Shown here: positions 52,448 through 61,220 of the stretch, piece by piece
How positions within the stretch are numbered: position 1 is the stretch's first letter
Layout of the letters: every line of letters begins with the position of its first letter
NCBI GenBank assembly: GCA_045576295.1
Contig: JAZNGF010000002.1
Location: forward strand, 25,136-89,135
Origin: CAVALG01 sp045576295
GTDB taxonomy: Bacteria; Bacillota; Clostridia; Oscillospirales; Acutalibacteraceae
Reading direction: 5' to 3'
Length of the DNA: 64,000 bases
Made by a program: the position numbers and the translations under genes
Notes under the pieces: model-generated
What the model saw: the letters and a program-made list of their open reading frames with translations, nothing else
Told to the model about the DNA's origin: nothing
The model's database searches: none

Positions 52448-53320
52448 TCAAACACATTTCAGTAATTCTTCTGCAACAAGCCGAATGCGTTCTCTTCTGC
52501 GTTCTTCCGGCGACAAATCTTCTGCAAACTGATCGTTTGTATACGCACGATTCAGCTTTTGATTACTCAAATGGTGTTTAAAGCAAACAACCTTGCCGTG
52601 AATTCCTGCTTGACGCACTGCAGATGATGCACGCTCGCCCATACATATTATTATATTCTTGCTTTGCAACTCAGTGCGAAGTCTTTGTAGATTTTCGGCT
52701 GCATAAATTTCTTCATCGCTTGCTTCAGTGTCATTCGTCATGTTCTTAAAATGAACCAAATCGGAAGCGTTTGTAATCAAATAATCACATTTGCTTGATG
52801 AAGGAAAAACAGTTGAATTTTTTTCGTGACAGTATTCAAGCACCATTGAAAGATTAACACCTGTCGTTCCTGCGCATACTGTGCCCAAATTCATTTCTTC
52901 CTGTCCGGGGCAAGAGAAAACAAAAGCGGTTTTATTCCAGGATACCCCCTCTTGATATCGAACTCTTGGATTTGAATGTGTTGTTGCTTTTTGCCTAAAT
53001 CCCGAAACGATCTCATCTGCCTGCTTATCGGATGCGCCCCTTTTTTTCGCCTCGTTTCGAATTTGGGCTTCGTATTGTTTGTATATTTGTTCGGAAGTTT
53101 TTCCCTCTGCCTCGTCATACTGCTTTGGTTCTTTGCCCCAAGATTTACGAACGCTATTAAACGCAGCTGACTTTCCGGCATATGCCAAATTAGAAACTAT
53201 GTTACCACCATCTATCTTTGTTGCGTCTTCAATTAAAGCAGCAGCAGCTCCCAAAGGACCAACATGAATGGTCCAAACAAAAGCGCCCACACCTTTTAAT
53301 GCCTTTTTGAATATACCCAT
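52448..53320 (-). CDS. uracil-DNA glycosylase superfamily-like protein
   Basis: A protein of 290 residues. The N-terminal ~120 residues are helical and charged, with a hydrophobic stretch at 10-35. From ~128 the order of family 4/5 glycosylases appears: FSCPGQEEMNLG for G-x-[A]-PG, CAGTTGVNLSMVL for the VGxAGxLL region, YLITNASDLVHF for the strand before the active site, IIICMGERA, and HLSNQKLN in place of the HPS loop. Substitutions at several key places mean DNA repair activity is uncertain. It may be a nuclease- or defence-associated relative. Assignment is by motif order. Confidence 0.55.
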   Translation of the reverse strand: MGIFKKALKGVGAFVWTIHVGPLGAAAALIEDATKIDGGNIVSNLAYAGKSAAFNSVRKSWGKEPKQYDEAEGKTSEQIYKQYEAQIRNEAKKRGASDKQADEIVSGFRQKATTHSNPRVRYQEGVSWNKTAFVFSCPGQEEMNLGTVCAGTTGVNLSMVLEYCHEKNSTVFPSSSKCDYLITNASDLVHFKNMTNDTEASDEEIYAAENLQRLRTELQSKNIIICMGERASSAVRQAGIHGKVVCFKHHLSNQKLNRAYTNDQFAEDLSPEERRRERIRLVAEELLKCV

Positions 53321-53766
53321 AATCTGCTTTCCCTTTCAAATTTTAATTTATCGTATTCCATGCTTGGTATTGTTTAGATAAAAATATTATATAATGAAAA
53401 TGTTTACAATTCAAGGTAAAAAATCTTCTTCCGCATAAAACTTCAAATTTACACCAACGGCGGCCGTGCTATAATAGTTGACTTTTTATATCAGTATAAT
53501 TGATAAGTCAAAAAATATGATAAATCTACATATCGATTATTTAAGGAGGAGTACCGAGGTAGCAAGTCACACTCCTTTGTGTGTATTATATCTACAAAAT
53601 CATTTTTTGCTAATAATTATTCGTAGTATGCTTTGAATGTTTTTGCATAAAACTTATTATTTGCAACAAAAATTGAGATTTTTTAAAACACATAAGAAAA
53701 ACGTTGTAGTTATTGCTCACGGAAATATCGGTTATTTAACTGTTTGTTGTTGCGTTAAGTGAATTA
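53321..53766. other. gene-free stretch with promoter and hairpins, probable scar of a mobile element
   Basis: No open frame of note. It holds a rightward promoter (TTTACA 53448-53453, 16 bases, TATAAT 53470-53475) set in a GC-rich island, then an inverted repeat TTGACTT/AAGTCAA (53478-53511). A ribosome-site-like AAGGAGG follows near 53540, and it can pair with a later CTCCTT. It leads into the recombinase remnant at 53767. Confidence 0.5.
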
Positions 53767-53877
53767 ATGGTCGACACCGTTCTTTGGAACACCACCGTCG
53801 ACCATGTAACCGTATACGCAGATGAGTGTTTAGGGTTTCATTTTATGAATGGCACCGAGGTTGATATATCAATTTGA
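53767..53877 (+). pseudogene. C-terminal remnant of a serine recombinase
   Basis: The frame reads DTVLWNTTVDHVTVYADE then CLGFHFMNGTEVDI and stops. This matches the typical C-terminal tail of large serine recombinases of clostridial transposons (LW-x3-V-x2-VTVYAD-x4-F-F-x2-GTE; from memory). The catalytic and zinc parts are absent upstream, where stops occur. The segment also contains the dyad ATGGTCGAC/GTCGACCAT (53767-53805) with an inner GTTC-tttg-GAAC. Confidence 0.6.
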
Positions 53878-54088
53878 CTTAACTAAACAAATCATCAATA
53901 AAAACCCACTCTTACGAGCGGTGATAAGATTGCTCTTCTTGTGAGATATTATGCTTTATTTAGTGCGATATTTTCTACTTTGCTACTTTTGATACTATTT
54001 CTATATTATTAAAATAGAATCAAAAAATTTATTAATTTAAATTTCACTAATTTAGTGTTTTAAGTGTTATATATTATAGAGGGGTGAA

Positions 54089-54586
54089 GTGGGCTTGAAA
54101 AATACTACTCTAAAAAAAGACAGTTTAGAGATTGCAGTAGAAAAATATACAGATATATTGTTTCGGACAAGCTATATATTACTTAAAAACTATCATGATG
54201 CTGAAGATGTAGTTCAGGACACCTTTTTGCAATACATAAGAAAAAGGCCAAGTTTCGAAAATGAAAACAAGGAGAAATCTTGGTTAATAACGGTTGCCGT
54301 GAACCGTTGTAAAAACATAAATCGTTTTAAGTTGTCACATCCAAAAACTGATATTTCAGAATTAAACAATTTTGTTGCGGATAACAAAAGCCGTAGTATT
54401 GTTGAAGAATTATCGTTGTTGCCAACAAAATATAAAGTTGTAATGATTTTGCACTACATTGAGGGATACCCTGTTAAAGACGTAGCTGATATCTTAAAAA
54501 TTAGTGAATCAGCCGTAAAAAAGCGTTTGGAATTTGGTAGAAAAAAACTAAAAATTATTTGCGAGGCCGAAGACTATGACAGTTAA
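54089..54586 (+). CDS. ECF sigma-70 factor
   Basis: A protein of 165 residues. Region 2 includes LLKNYHDAEDVVQDTFLQYI (~32-51) and region 4 LPTKYKVVMILHYIEGYPVK with a DVADILKISESAVKKRL helix-turn-helix. It should direct RNA polymerase to alternative promoters. The start is GTG with a GAGGGG site. A small dyad CACTAA-T-TTAGTG lies about 30 bases upstream. It overlaps by 11 bases a single-pass membrane protein that is a likely anti-sigma factor, and heads an ABC transporter operon. Confidence 0.93.
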   Translation: MGLKNTTLKKDSLEIAVEKYTDILFRTSYILLKNYHDAEDVVQDTFLQYIRKRPSFENENKEKSWLITVAVNRCKNINRFKLSHPKTDISELNNFVADNKSRSIVEELSLLPTKYKVVMILHYIEGYPVKDVADILKISESAVKKRLEFGRKKLKIICEAEDYDS

Positions 54587-55352
54587 TGATTTGCAAAATG
54601 CAGTTAATCAAATACAGTTGAGCAATTCAGTAAAAAATAAAATTTTATATAACTGTAATGAAAAAAAAGAAAATACATATTCAAAACAACGAATTATATG
54701 TGTAGTTGCAATTTTAGTAACTATTAGTTTGGTTGTATCAAGTTTATTTAGCAAAGCAAACAACCTTAGTTTTTCCATCAATATTTACGCTATGAGCCAG
54801 TATAACCAACCTACAGAATATAATATTGATGATAAGTTAACGATTAGGTTTAATGAATCGAATTATCACATCATAACCTCTCAAAATATAATATTGGAAG
54901 CATTTGAGTTTGATTTATCAGACAATAGCATTAAAAATATCAGTTACACGATAAATAACGGTGAATTTTTTGAACTTGGTGTTTTGAATAAATCAATCTT
55001 ACAAAAGTCTTTTGATGAGTTAATTGCAGAGGGTTATTTGATTATACATACAAACAACCAATACTATTTACTTGATAATTTGAAAGAAAATAATTTTTCA
55101 TCTTCTTATGTTACTAAAAGTGATGATATCAATGAGGATTTTATAATAAGAAGTATCGGCAAAACCTATACTAAAAATACTTCTTTAAAAATTCTTGTTG
55201 GTGTGCCCTTTGAAAATAATGAAATAGTTGATTCAAATATCAATGTCGATGTTACTTTTAAAGACGGTAAAAGAATGAACAAATCGATAGCAATTAACCA
55301 AGTTTTTTTGCCAAACAATGACATAGAAGCAGTATTGTCCATTTCGGATTAA
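54576..55352 (+). CDS. single-pass membrane protein, probable anti-sigma factor
   Basis: A protein of 258 residues. About 36 cytoplasmic residues are followed by one membrane helix (~39-60), and an outside domain of ~195 residues rich in Asn and Ser is predicted beta. Overlap with the sigma gene and this topology are typical for regulators that hold an ECF sigma factor until an external signal arrives. No zinc-binding HxxxCxxC motif is seen, and sequence similarity to known anti-sigma families was not recognised. Confidence 0.65.
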   Translation: MTVNDLQNAVNQIQLSNSVKNKILYNCNEKKENTYSKQRIICVVAILVTISLVVSSLFSKANNLSFSINIYAMSQYNQPTEYNIDDKLTIRFNESNYHIITSQNIILEAFEFDLSDNSIKNISYTINNGEFFELGVLNKSILQKSFDELIAEGYLIIHTNNQYYLLDNLKENNFSSSYVTKSDDINEDFIIRSIGKTYTKNTSLKILVGVPFENNEIVDSNINVDVTFKDGKRMNKSIAINQVFLPNNDIEAVLSISD

Positions 55353-55365
55353 TGGAGTGTAATTT

Positions 55366-55998
55366 ATGAAGAAGAAACAACTCATTATTATCATATCCGC
55401 ATTTCTTATGGCATCAATATTGATTATAACTGTATATAAATTAACCCCTAAAATGAAACAAAGTTACAGCGATATAAATGTGGAAGATGTTGTTGATTTA
55501 ACAGAAACTATTACGGCGAGCAGTGAAAACGGCAAAACATCCAAAATTGATTCGATAACGATAGATGAAGTAAATTATACTATTTTATCTGCCCAAATAG
55601 AGAGTGATAGTATAGATGATTTCTTATGGGTGACTATGCAAATAGAAAACTTGACTGATAACACAAAGACACTATCTCTTGGGAATCACAGAATTAAAAT
55701 TTTAAGCGAATATATTGAGCCTTGTTATCTAAACGATAAACAGAACAAGATTAACAGGCAGGATTATTGGCATTTTGATTTGAAAAGCAAAGAAAACTGT
55801 AAAATTAAGCTGTGTTATGAGATAAGCGAAGAATATACAGACGAAACCGTTTATTTTATTCTCAGTCCTAAAGGAAACGGGTTAGCGGGTATTACCGATA
55901 GCGCCGGAAATCTTCAATATGTAACAAGTGAAGATACATACGAAATAGATTTAACAAAACTATTAGGAGAGGTAAATGAAAAGAATACTGAAAATTGA
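55366..55998 (+). CDS. membrane-anchored protein with DUF4352-like beta domain
   Basis: A protein of 210 residues with an N-terminal helix (5-25) that is an anchor or uncleaved signal. After a linker comes a beta-sandwich (~65-200) with FLWVTMQIENLTDNTKTLSL, the pattern of DUF4352 and related immunoglobulin-like domains that accompany ABC exporters. The C-terminus overlaps the start of the first permease by 23 bases. It probably acts outside the membrane. Confidence 0.65.
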   Translation: MKKKQLIIIISAFLMASILIITVYKLTPKMKQSYSDINVEDVVDLTETITASSENGKTSKIDSITIDEVNYTILSAQIESDSIDDFLWVTMQIENLTDNTKTLSLGNHRIKILSEYIEPCYLNDKQNKINRQDYWHFDLKSKENCKIKLCYEISEEYTDETVYFILSPKGNGLAGITDSAGNLQYVTSEDTYEIDLTKLLGEVNEKNTEN

Positions 55999-56800
55999 AT
56001 TTAATAGAGCATTCAAATCATTAGGGTTTGTTCTGTCTATATCTATTGGTTTAACAATTGCAATAATCCATCTTCTTTTCGTTGTCTTACCTTTGGCGCT
56101 GCAATTGCCTTCATATATAGAAACAAATCTACAAATGATGTTTCCGGGATGGTTATATACCAGCGGATGGTTGCTGGGACGTCAAACTCCATTTTCTTAT
56201 TTATATCTACTTATACTTCCAATACTTGCTGCGTTACCTCACGGTAGTTCGTTTTATAAAGACGCTAAAGGAACATTCATAGGCAGTATATGTATTCGTA
56301 CAGATAGAAAAAAATACTATTTCGCTAAGTATATCTCTACATTCATTTCGGGTGGAATTGCCGTTATAATACCTATTATTTTTAACTTCATCATTGCAGC
56401 AACATTGCTACCGGCAATAACTCCCCAGCCGGCAGCATTTGAATCGCTAATTAGTGAAAAAAGTTCATTCCCTTTTCTATTTTATAATCTTCCACTGTTA
56501 TATGTAATATTATATACATTAATTATTTTTATCTTTAGCGGTTTGCTTTCAACTACATCTCTCGTTTCATCTTTTTTTGTTGGACATAGTGCTCTTACAG
56601 TTATTTTGCCAATAGTAGTTTATTTGTTTGTATCTGCGTTGTTTAGTGTCTTTGGCCTTGACAGTTGGGCTGCAAACAATTTTTTAGATCCTGCATATCC
56701 GCACAATGCAGTTATTCCAATGATTGTTGAGGGAATAATTTTATTCACGTTTACTTTCTATTCGTTTTGTATTAAAACAGCTGGAGAGGATATATATTAA
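55976..56800 (+). CDS. ABC-2 type transporter permease 1
   Basis: A protein of 274 residues with six predicted helices. The N-terminal cytoplasmic KIEFNRAFKSLGFVLSISIG and the first extracytoplasmic loop are as in ABC-2 permeases of lantibiotic-immunity and antibiotic-efflux systems. An AGGAGAGG site is inside the preceding gene. It is one of three consecutive permeases. Confidence 0.8.
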   Translation: MKRILKIEFNRAFKSLGFVLSISIGLTIAIIHLLFVVLPLALQLPSYIETNLQMMFPGWLYTSGWLLGRQTPFSYLYLLILPILAALPHGSSFYKDAKGTFIGSICIRTDRKKYYFAKYISTFISGGIAVIIPIIFNFIIAATLLPAITPQPAAFESLISEKSSFPFLFYNLPLLYVILYTLIIFIFSGLLSTTSLVSSFFVGHSALTVILPIVVYLFVSALFSVFGLDSWAANNFLDPAYPHNAVIPMIVEGIILFTFTFYSFCIKTAGEDIY

Positions 56801-56801
56801 T

Positions 56802-57515
56802 ATGCGAAGACTATGGGAAGCTTCTTTATTTTCTGATAAATGGTTTTACACCTGTTCTTTTGGATATTTGATTTATTCTCTTTATCTTGTATTAAGCACA
56901 AAACAATTTATTATCGAGTATTCAACAAAGTCTTTTTTGATTACAGATTTGCTCTCAACATTTTTAGCAAATATATTTTATGTTCCTATTTTGTTAGTGA
57001 TTATTTTGTTATTTCACCACCGAGCAGTCTTTCGCTATCACAAAGCTTCAATATTTATTCGTCAGAAAAGTTGGCAGAACATATGGTTGAATGAATGCTT
57101 GGGCTGTGCGTATATAACAATAATATTTCTTATGCTTGTAATTTCTTTAACACTAATTACAGCGGTTACTGTGAAACCCCAATTATACAATATAGAGTCA
57201 CTGCTTTACATATTACTGAAGTTTTTAACAATACTCTTCTTATATATTTTTTGTATAACATTTATCTTTGCATTTGCTAAGTTTATTACAAACAATAGTT
57301 TATTTGCTTTTCTCGTCTCAATTATTGTTTGGTATTTAGATTTTCACACATTATCCACTCCTTTGTTTATAGGCAAACTTTCCTACGGGATGGAATTGAG
57401 TTGCTTTGATATTTTTAATGCTTCACTACATATATTCTTAATTGTTTTAATCATTACAATATTAGGATTGTTATATTCCGTCAAAAAGGAGTTATTAAAT
57501 GAAACAAAAGACTAA
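56802..57515 (+). CDS. ABC-2 type transporter permease 2
   Basis: A protein of 237 residues with six hydrophobic segments and a basic cytoplasmic loop (FHHRAVFRYHKASIFIRQKS). Sequence is very Phe/Ile/Leu-rich, so detailed family assignment is weak. It starts one base after permease 1 and overlaps permease 3. Confidence 0.7.
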   Translation: MRRLWEASLFSDKWFYTCSFGYLIYSLYLVLSTKQFIIEYSTKSFLITDLLSTFLANIFYVPILLVIILLFHHRAVFRYHKASIFIRQKSWQNIWLNECLGCAYITIIFLMLVISLTLITAVTVKPQLYNIESLLYILLKFLTILFLYIFCITFIFAFAKFITNNSLFAFLVSIIVWYLDFHTLSTPLFIGKLSYGMELSCFDIFNASLHIFLIVLIITILGLLYSVKKELLNETKD

Positions 57516-58329
57516 TTTTTGTATGTTGTTTTTATATGACTTCAAACAAGGAATTTTAAATCAATTCAAAAAATTCCTTCCTATCGTTTTGTTTGTAATG
57601 ATAATATGCAGTCGTTTATTTGTTACTTATAAAAATTACATATTTATCAGTAATAACACATTAGGTGGAATCTCTTTTGCGGATTTTTTTATCTATACAT
57701 TTAAAGGTATGAAACCATACAATCCAAATGATAGTTCATTTATCCCTAATATACCGTGGTTGCTAATATACACCTACTTATTTTATTTAATATCAGCATA
57801 TCCTACAAAAGATTTACAGTGCACAGGAAAGCAAATATTGTTACAAGGAAAAAGCAGAGCTGTATGGTGGTTAAGTAAAATTGTTTGGTGTATTAGTATA
57901 GTGATAATTTTCTTTATTTGTATCGCAATAGGAATATTGTTCTTTTCAGTTCTTATTAACGCTCAAATAAGTTTTGAATATAACCCTGAGATACATATGA
58001 TATTTTCAGAAATAGTTATAGGTGATATGTCATCAATAGAAATTCTTTCTAAGTTCCTTTTTACCCCGTTGTTTACTGCTATATCTTTGTCAGTTACGCA
58101 AACTGCGATTTCATTGGTTTTTGGACAAGTTGTGGGTTTTACTGCCAATATCATCATTTTAATAGCATCGATATTTTTGAACAACAACTATATAGTTGGA
58201 AATATGCTTATGCCATTAAGACAAAATGAACTTTTATTAACATCGAACCATTTTGTGCTTGTATTCGGAATGATGGTTTTATCAACAACAATATCAACAA
58301 TATATTTTTGCAAGAAGGACATTTATTAG
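57499..58329 (+). CDS. ABC-2 type transporter permease 3
   Basis: A protein of 276 residues with about six helices. It has a basic N-terminus and a large outside loop between helices 1 and 2 (~55-90), the same general plan as permease 1. AAGGAG lies inside the permease 2 gene. The three permeases and one ATPase could form one or two exporters. Confidence 0.75.
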   Translation: MKQKTNFCMLFLYDFKQGILNQFKKFLPIVLFVMIICSRLFVTYKNYIFISNNTLGGISFADFFIYTFKGMKPYNPNDSSFIPNIPWLLIYTYLFYLISAYPTKDLQCTGKQILLQGKSRAVWWLSKIVWCISIVIIFFICIAIGILFFSVLINAQISFEYNPEIHMIFSEIVIGDMSSIEILSKFLFTPLFTAISLSVTQTAISLVFGQVVGFTANIIILIASIFLNNNYIVGNMLMPLRQNELLLTSNHFVLVFGMMVLSTTISTIYFCKKDIY

Positions 58330-58341
58330 GAGCAAGATAAA

Positions 58342-58992
58342 ATGAATTTACAAATTAACAACCTAACAAAAATAATCGCTAAAAACACAATTTTAAAAAA
58401 TATTTCTCTTAATCTTTCAGGTGGCACGATTTATGGGTTACAAGGAAAAAACGGTTCCGGAAAAACAATGCTTATGCGTTGTATGTGTGGCCTTGTGCGC
58501 CCTACAACAGGCGAGGTTATTATAGATGGTGAGATTCTTGGAAAAGATATCTCCTTTCCCAGAAGTCTTGGAGCTTTAATTGAATATCCAGCCTTTATTG
58601 ACAGTTATTCCGGATTTAAAAATCTTAAATTGTTGGCATCTATACAGAAAAAAGTTGATGATAATGAGATTAAGAAAATTATGGAGGAGTTTGGGCTTGA
58701 ACCAGACTCTAAAAAGAAATTTAAAAAATATTCTCTTGGTATGAAACAAAAACTCGGTATTATATCAGCTTTAATGGAAAATCCCGATGTATTGATATTA
58801 GATGAACCGCTTAACGCTTTAGACGAAAGTGCTGTTTCAGTTTTTAAGGAAAAATTGTCTGAACACAAAAACAGAGGGGCTGTTATTATTATTTCTTGTC
58901 ATGATGGCGAAGAGATGAAAATGTTAGCTGATGTAATCTTTTCAATTGAAAATGGGGAAATTATAACTTCACAAACGAGGGAAACAAAATGA
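58342..58992 (+). CDS. ABC transporter ATP-binding protein
   Basis: A protein of 216 residues. Walker A is GKNGSGKTML (~36-45), the signature is YSLGMKQKLG instead of LSGGQ, Walker B is VLILDEPLNALD and the switch His is in ISCHDG. The SLGMKQK signature is typical of BcrA/NodI-like exporters for antimicrobials and immunity. It serves the three preceding permeases. Confidence 0.93.
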   Translation: MNLQINNLTKIIAKNTILKNISLNLSGGTIYGLQGKNGSGKTMLMRCMCGLVRPTTGEVIIDGEILGKDISFPRSLGALIEYPAFIDSYSGFKNLKLLASIQKKVDDNEIKKIMEEFGLEPDSKKKFKKYSLGMKQKLGIISALMENPDVLILDEPLNALDESAVSVFKEKLSEHKNRGAVIIISCHDGEEMKMLADVIFSIENGEIITSQTRETK

Positions 58993-59522
58993 AAAAAAGA
59001 TTGCTTTTAGGCGTATGTCTCATATTGTTATTTGTGATAGGTTTTCGTATCGTAGCTATAAATCAAAAATACCCTAATACCGTTGAACAACACTATTCAT
59101 TAGGAGATACGGTTACATATAACAACTTTGAATTAACGGTGGTAGATTCATATTTTATAGATAATGAATATATAAATAAAATTTTCGAAGAAGAAAAAAG
59201 AATATTAGGAGAGTATGAATGTGTTGTTGTAGATTTAAATATTACAAATAGAAATCCTAAAGAAAAAACATTGGATGTGTATTCATTTATTTTGGAAACC
59301 GGTGCAGCTAAGAACGGTGTTAATCTTAATGCTTTTTATGAACTTAATGCGGATAATGCCACCCTATCTCCATCTATTAACACAAATGAAACAATCTCAC
59401 TGAAACTTCCTTTTCACTTTACTGAAGAAAGTTTTACAAAAAGCAAGTGGAAGAATTTTAAAAGCCGAGATTTCTCACTCACTTTAAATTTATATCCGCA
59501 AAAAATATCTATTTTACTATAA
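58989..59522 (+). CDS. membrane-anchored DUF5028-like protein
   Basis: A protein of 177 residues with an N-terminal helix (5-24) and a beta-rich outside domain, starting YPNTVEQHYSLGDTVTYNNFEL. It resembles DUF5028-type accessory proteins found next to ABC exporters (from memory). It overlaps the ATPase gene by 4 bases. With the 55366 product, two outside beta proteins flank the transporter. Confidence 0.65.
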   Translation: MKKRLLLGVCLILLFVIGFRIVAINQKYPNTVEQHYSLGDTVTYNNFELTVVDSYFIDNEYINKIFEEEKRILGEYECVVVDLNITNRNPKEKTLDVYSFILETGAAKNGVNLNAFYELNADNATLSPSINTNETISLKLPFHFTEESFTKSKWKNFKSRDFSLTLNLYPQKISILL

Positions 59523-59557
59523 ATTTTGCCCTATATAAAAATAAAAAAGCTATAAAG

Positions 59558-59686
59558 ATGAAAATTTCAGTAACTTATGAAAATGGTCAAGTTTTCTATA
59601 ACTTCGACCATGCCGCACCATTTACCGAATGTTTATTGAAGGAATGTCTGCAAAGCAATAGTAAAATAAAGGTAGACACATGGTAA
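59558..59686 (+). pseudogene. 42-codon remnant resembling the NifX/dinitrogenase-cofactor (DNFMC) family start
   Basis: The frame begins MKISVTYENGQVFYNFDH, very close to the usual start of DNFMC-family proteins (MKIAVTYENGxVFxHFGH; from memory). It then loses similarity and stops after 42 codons, against about 110 in the family. Its last codons lie in the terminator stem at 59670. No strong ribosome site is seen. Most likely a truncated relic. Confidence 0.5.
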
Positions 59687-59709
59687 GCCACCATGTATCT
59701 ACCTTTTTT
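59670..59709 (+). terminator. terminator of the sigma/ABC operon
   Basis: AGGTAGA-ACATGG pairs with CCATGT-TCTACCT (one mismatch) and is followed by TTTTTT. Confidence 0.88.
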
Positions 59710-59792
59710 ATGCTAAAATATAATTGGGAGGTATAAAGATGAAAAAAGGACAAAAGGAAAGTTCGTTTCATTGTGAACACCTCTCTGAATGT

Positions 59793-59941
59793 ATTTTACC
59801 ATTCACTCTTCGTTGTGTCCACTTTTACTATACAACTTTCGCAAAATACTTCTTCACTATTCACTATTACTTATTACTTCCAAAAATCCTCTGTACAAAA
59901 GCGTAGAGAATAGTGAAAAGTGAAGAGTGAAAAAGTAAAAT
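59793..59941. repeat. MITE-like inverted repeat
   Basis: Imperfect inverted ends ATTTTACC-ATTCACTCTTC (59793-59811) and GAAGAGTGA-AAAAGTAAAAT (59922-59941) enclose about 110 bases with further copies of TTCACTATTC-like words. Non-coding. A short open frame across it (starting at 59724) was not accepted as a gene. Confidence 0.5.
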
Positions 59942-59966
59942 CCTCATTCTTACAAATGAGGATTTT
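59937..59966. terminator. hairpin after the second MerR gene
   Basis: AAAATCCTCATT pairs with AATGAGGATTTT. It lies directly beside repeat copy 1 and would terminate leftward transcription of the MerR gene. Confidence 0.7.
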
Positions 59967-59967
59967 T

Positions 59968-59992
59968 GGCAAGTTGCACCGAAAAAGATATC
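59968..59992. repeat. dispersed 25-base repeat, copy 1
   Basis: GGCAAGTTGCACCGA, five variable bases, then AGATATC (last base shift aside). The MerR stop codon lies inside its end. Other copies are at 61705 and 63645, and an inverted copy at 61413. Confidence 0.75.
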
Positions 59993-61196
59993 ACCAATCA
60001 AGCTCTAAATAATACGGTTGGTCAACGCCGTTTTCAAGACTGTCACAGTAAATATACCGGACGGTGCTATTTTCATCATTATAATAAGCAAAAATAATAT
60101 AATCGTAATTATCGGTAGCCTTGTTGAAAGGTTCATCCCCACTATACAGTATCAAACAATTATAATCGCCTTTTTTCTGTTCGATAAACTTATAATTGTA
60201 AGTGTTGTTTTCAACTGCTTTTACAAACACAGCGGTTGCTCTTTTTGTTTCTGCAATATATTCATCTTCACTCAAAGGCCACTCGGCGTAGATATCGTAT
60301 GTATAATCAAACACTTGGTGATAGTGGTAATAATAATGCGAGTCCAAATAAATCGTTTTATAACTTCCATCTAATTGTTTTACATTTTCAAAATAATGCG
60401 GCCAGTTAGGGAACAACTCTTGGAACACCGCGTTTCTGTTTGCAAGACAGTTGGCATCAAAATCACGATAATTTCTAAAATCTGTCGTTTGGGACTTTGA
60501 CACAATTCCAAACGACATAAAAAAGCTGATAGGTATGCTTAAAACACAACAAACAAGTAAAATACCCTGTACAATCTTTTTGCATTTCAGCTTTATTTTT
60601 GAAACAATCAATACTGCGATGGACGGCAAGAAAGAAACGATTGTCAATACAATCGCTACAGGTTCAAAAACTGGATAATGATAATCATTGATACCAATAA
60701 TTATACCGAATAGGCTTAACGCTATGGGCACCCAAACAACCGCAAAGATAACCATTGTTTTTAAGATGGACAATACCGTTTTTACAGCATTGTTTTTTAC
60801 GGTCTCCCTGTGTTCGGGCAAATTCAAAGAAGCCTTTGACAGTTCTTCAGCAAGTTCTGCCATCGTGTATGTTTTTTCAACACTGATTTGTGATAGCACC
60901 GAGAGTTTACTCTGTCCATCCAAAACAGTTTGCGCCGTTCTATCTTTTACATTAGAAAGAATTTCTTTGCTTGTTTCTGCGTCCTTTATGACCGATTTTA
61001 TTTCATCTATAGTGAAGTCAAATTTTCGCAAAACGGCAATATCGTTTAAATCTTTAATGTCCTTTTCTGAAAAATTATAGGTTTTGCGTCCTAAATAATT
61101 TTCGGTGTATAAAGGGGATATAAGTTTTTCTTCAATGTAATAACGAATCGTACGATCGGTAAGACCGGTTAATTCGCACACAGACTTTATTTTCAT
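59991..61196 (-). CDS. MerR-family regulator with membrane and extracytoplasmic domains (paralogue 2)
   Basis: A protein of 401 residues. The MerR winged helix (1-70; KIKSVCELTGLTDRTIRYYI) is followed by a coiled region. Three hydrophobic segments lie at ~145-170, 180-200 and 212-235, then a Tyr-rich C-terminal domain ending PYYLELDW. Shared NYLGRKTYNFSEKDI and the same end show it is a paralogue of the gene at 49241. The extra domain is probably outside and could sense an envelope signal. Promoter with 19-base spacer at 61221-61251. Targets might include the neighbouring ABC operon (inference). Confidence 0.85.
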   Translation of the reverse strand: MKIKSVCELTGLTDRTIRYYIEEKLISPLYTENYLGRKTYNFSEKDIKDLNDIAVLRKFDFTIDEIKSVIKDAETSKEILSNVKDRTAQTVLDGQSKLSVLSQISVEKTYTMAELAEELSKASLNLPEHRETVKNNAVKTVLSILKTMVIFAVVWVPIALSLFGIIIGINDYHYPVFEPVAIVLTIVSFLPSIAVLIVSKIKLKCKKIVQGILLVCCVLSIPISFFMSFGIVSKSQTTDFRNYRDFDANCLANRNAVFQELFPNWPHYFENVKQLDGSYKTIYLDSHYYYHYHQVFDYTYDIYAEWPLSEDEYIAETKRATAVFVKAVENNTYNYKFIEQKKGDYNCLILYSGDEPFNKATDNYDYIIFAYYNDENSTVRYIYCDSLENGVDQPYYLELDW

Positions 61197-61220
61197 AGAA
61201 ACACCTCTATTTACACCGAA

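Noticed and set aside
53478..53511. Attachment site from the TTGACTT/AAGTCAA repeat
   Set aside because: No duplicate of the sequence was seen elsewhere in the window, so an att assignment cannot be supported.
59724..59906. 60-codon open frame with a GGAGG site
   Set aside because: Most of it lies in the MITE-like inverted repeat, and the product is low complexity with no family match; the ribosome site may be left over from a lost gene.
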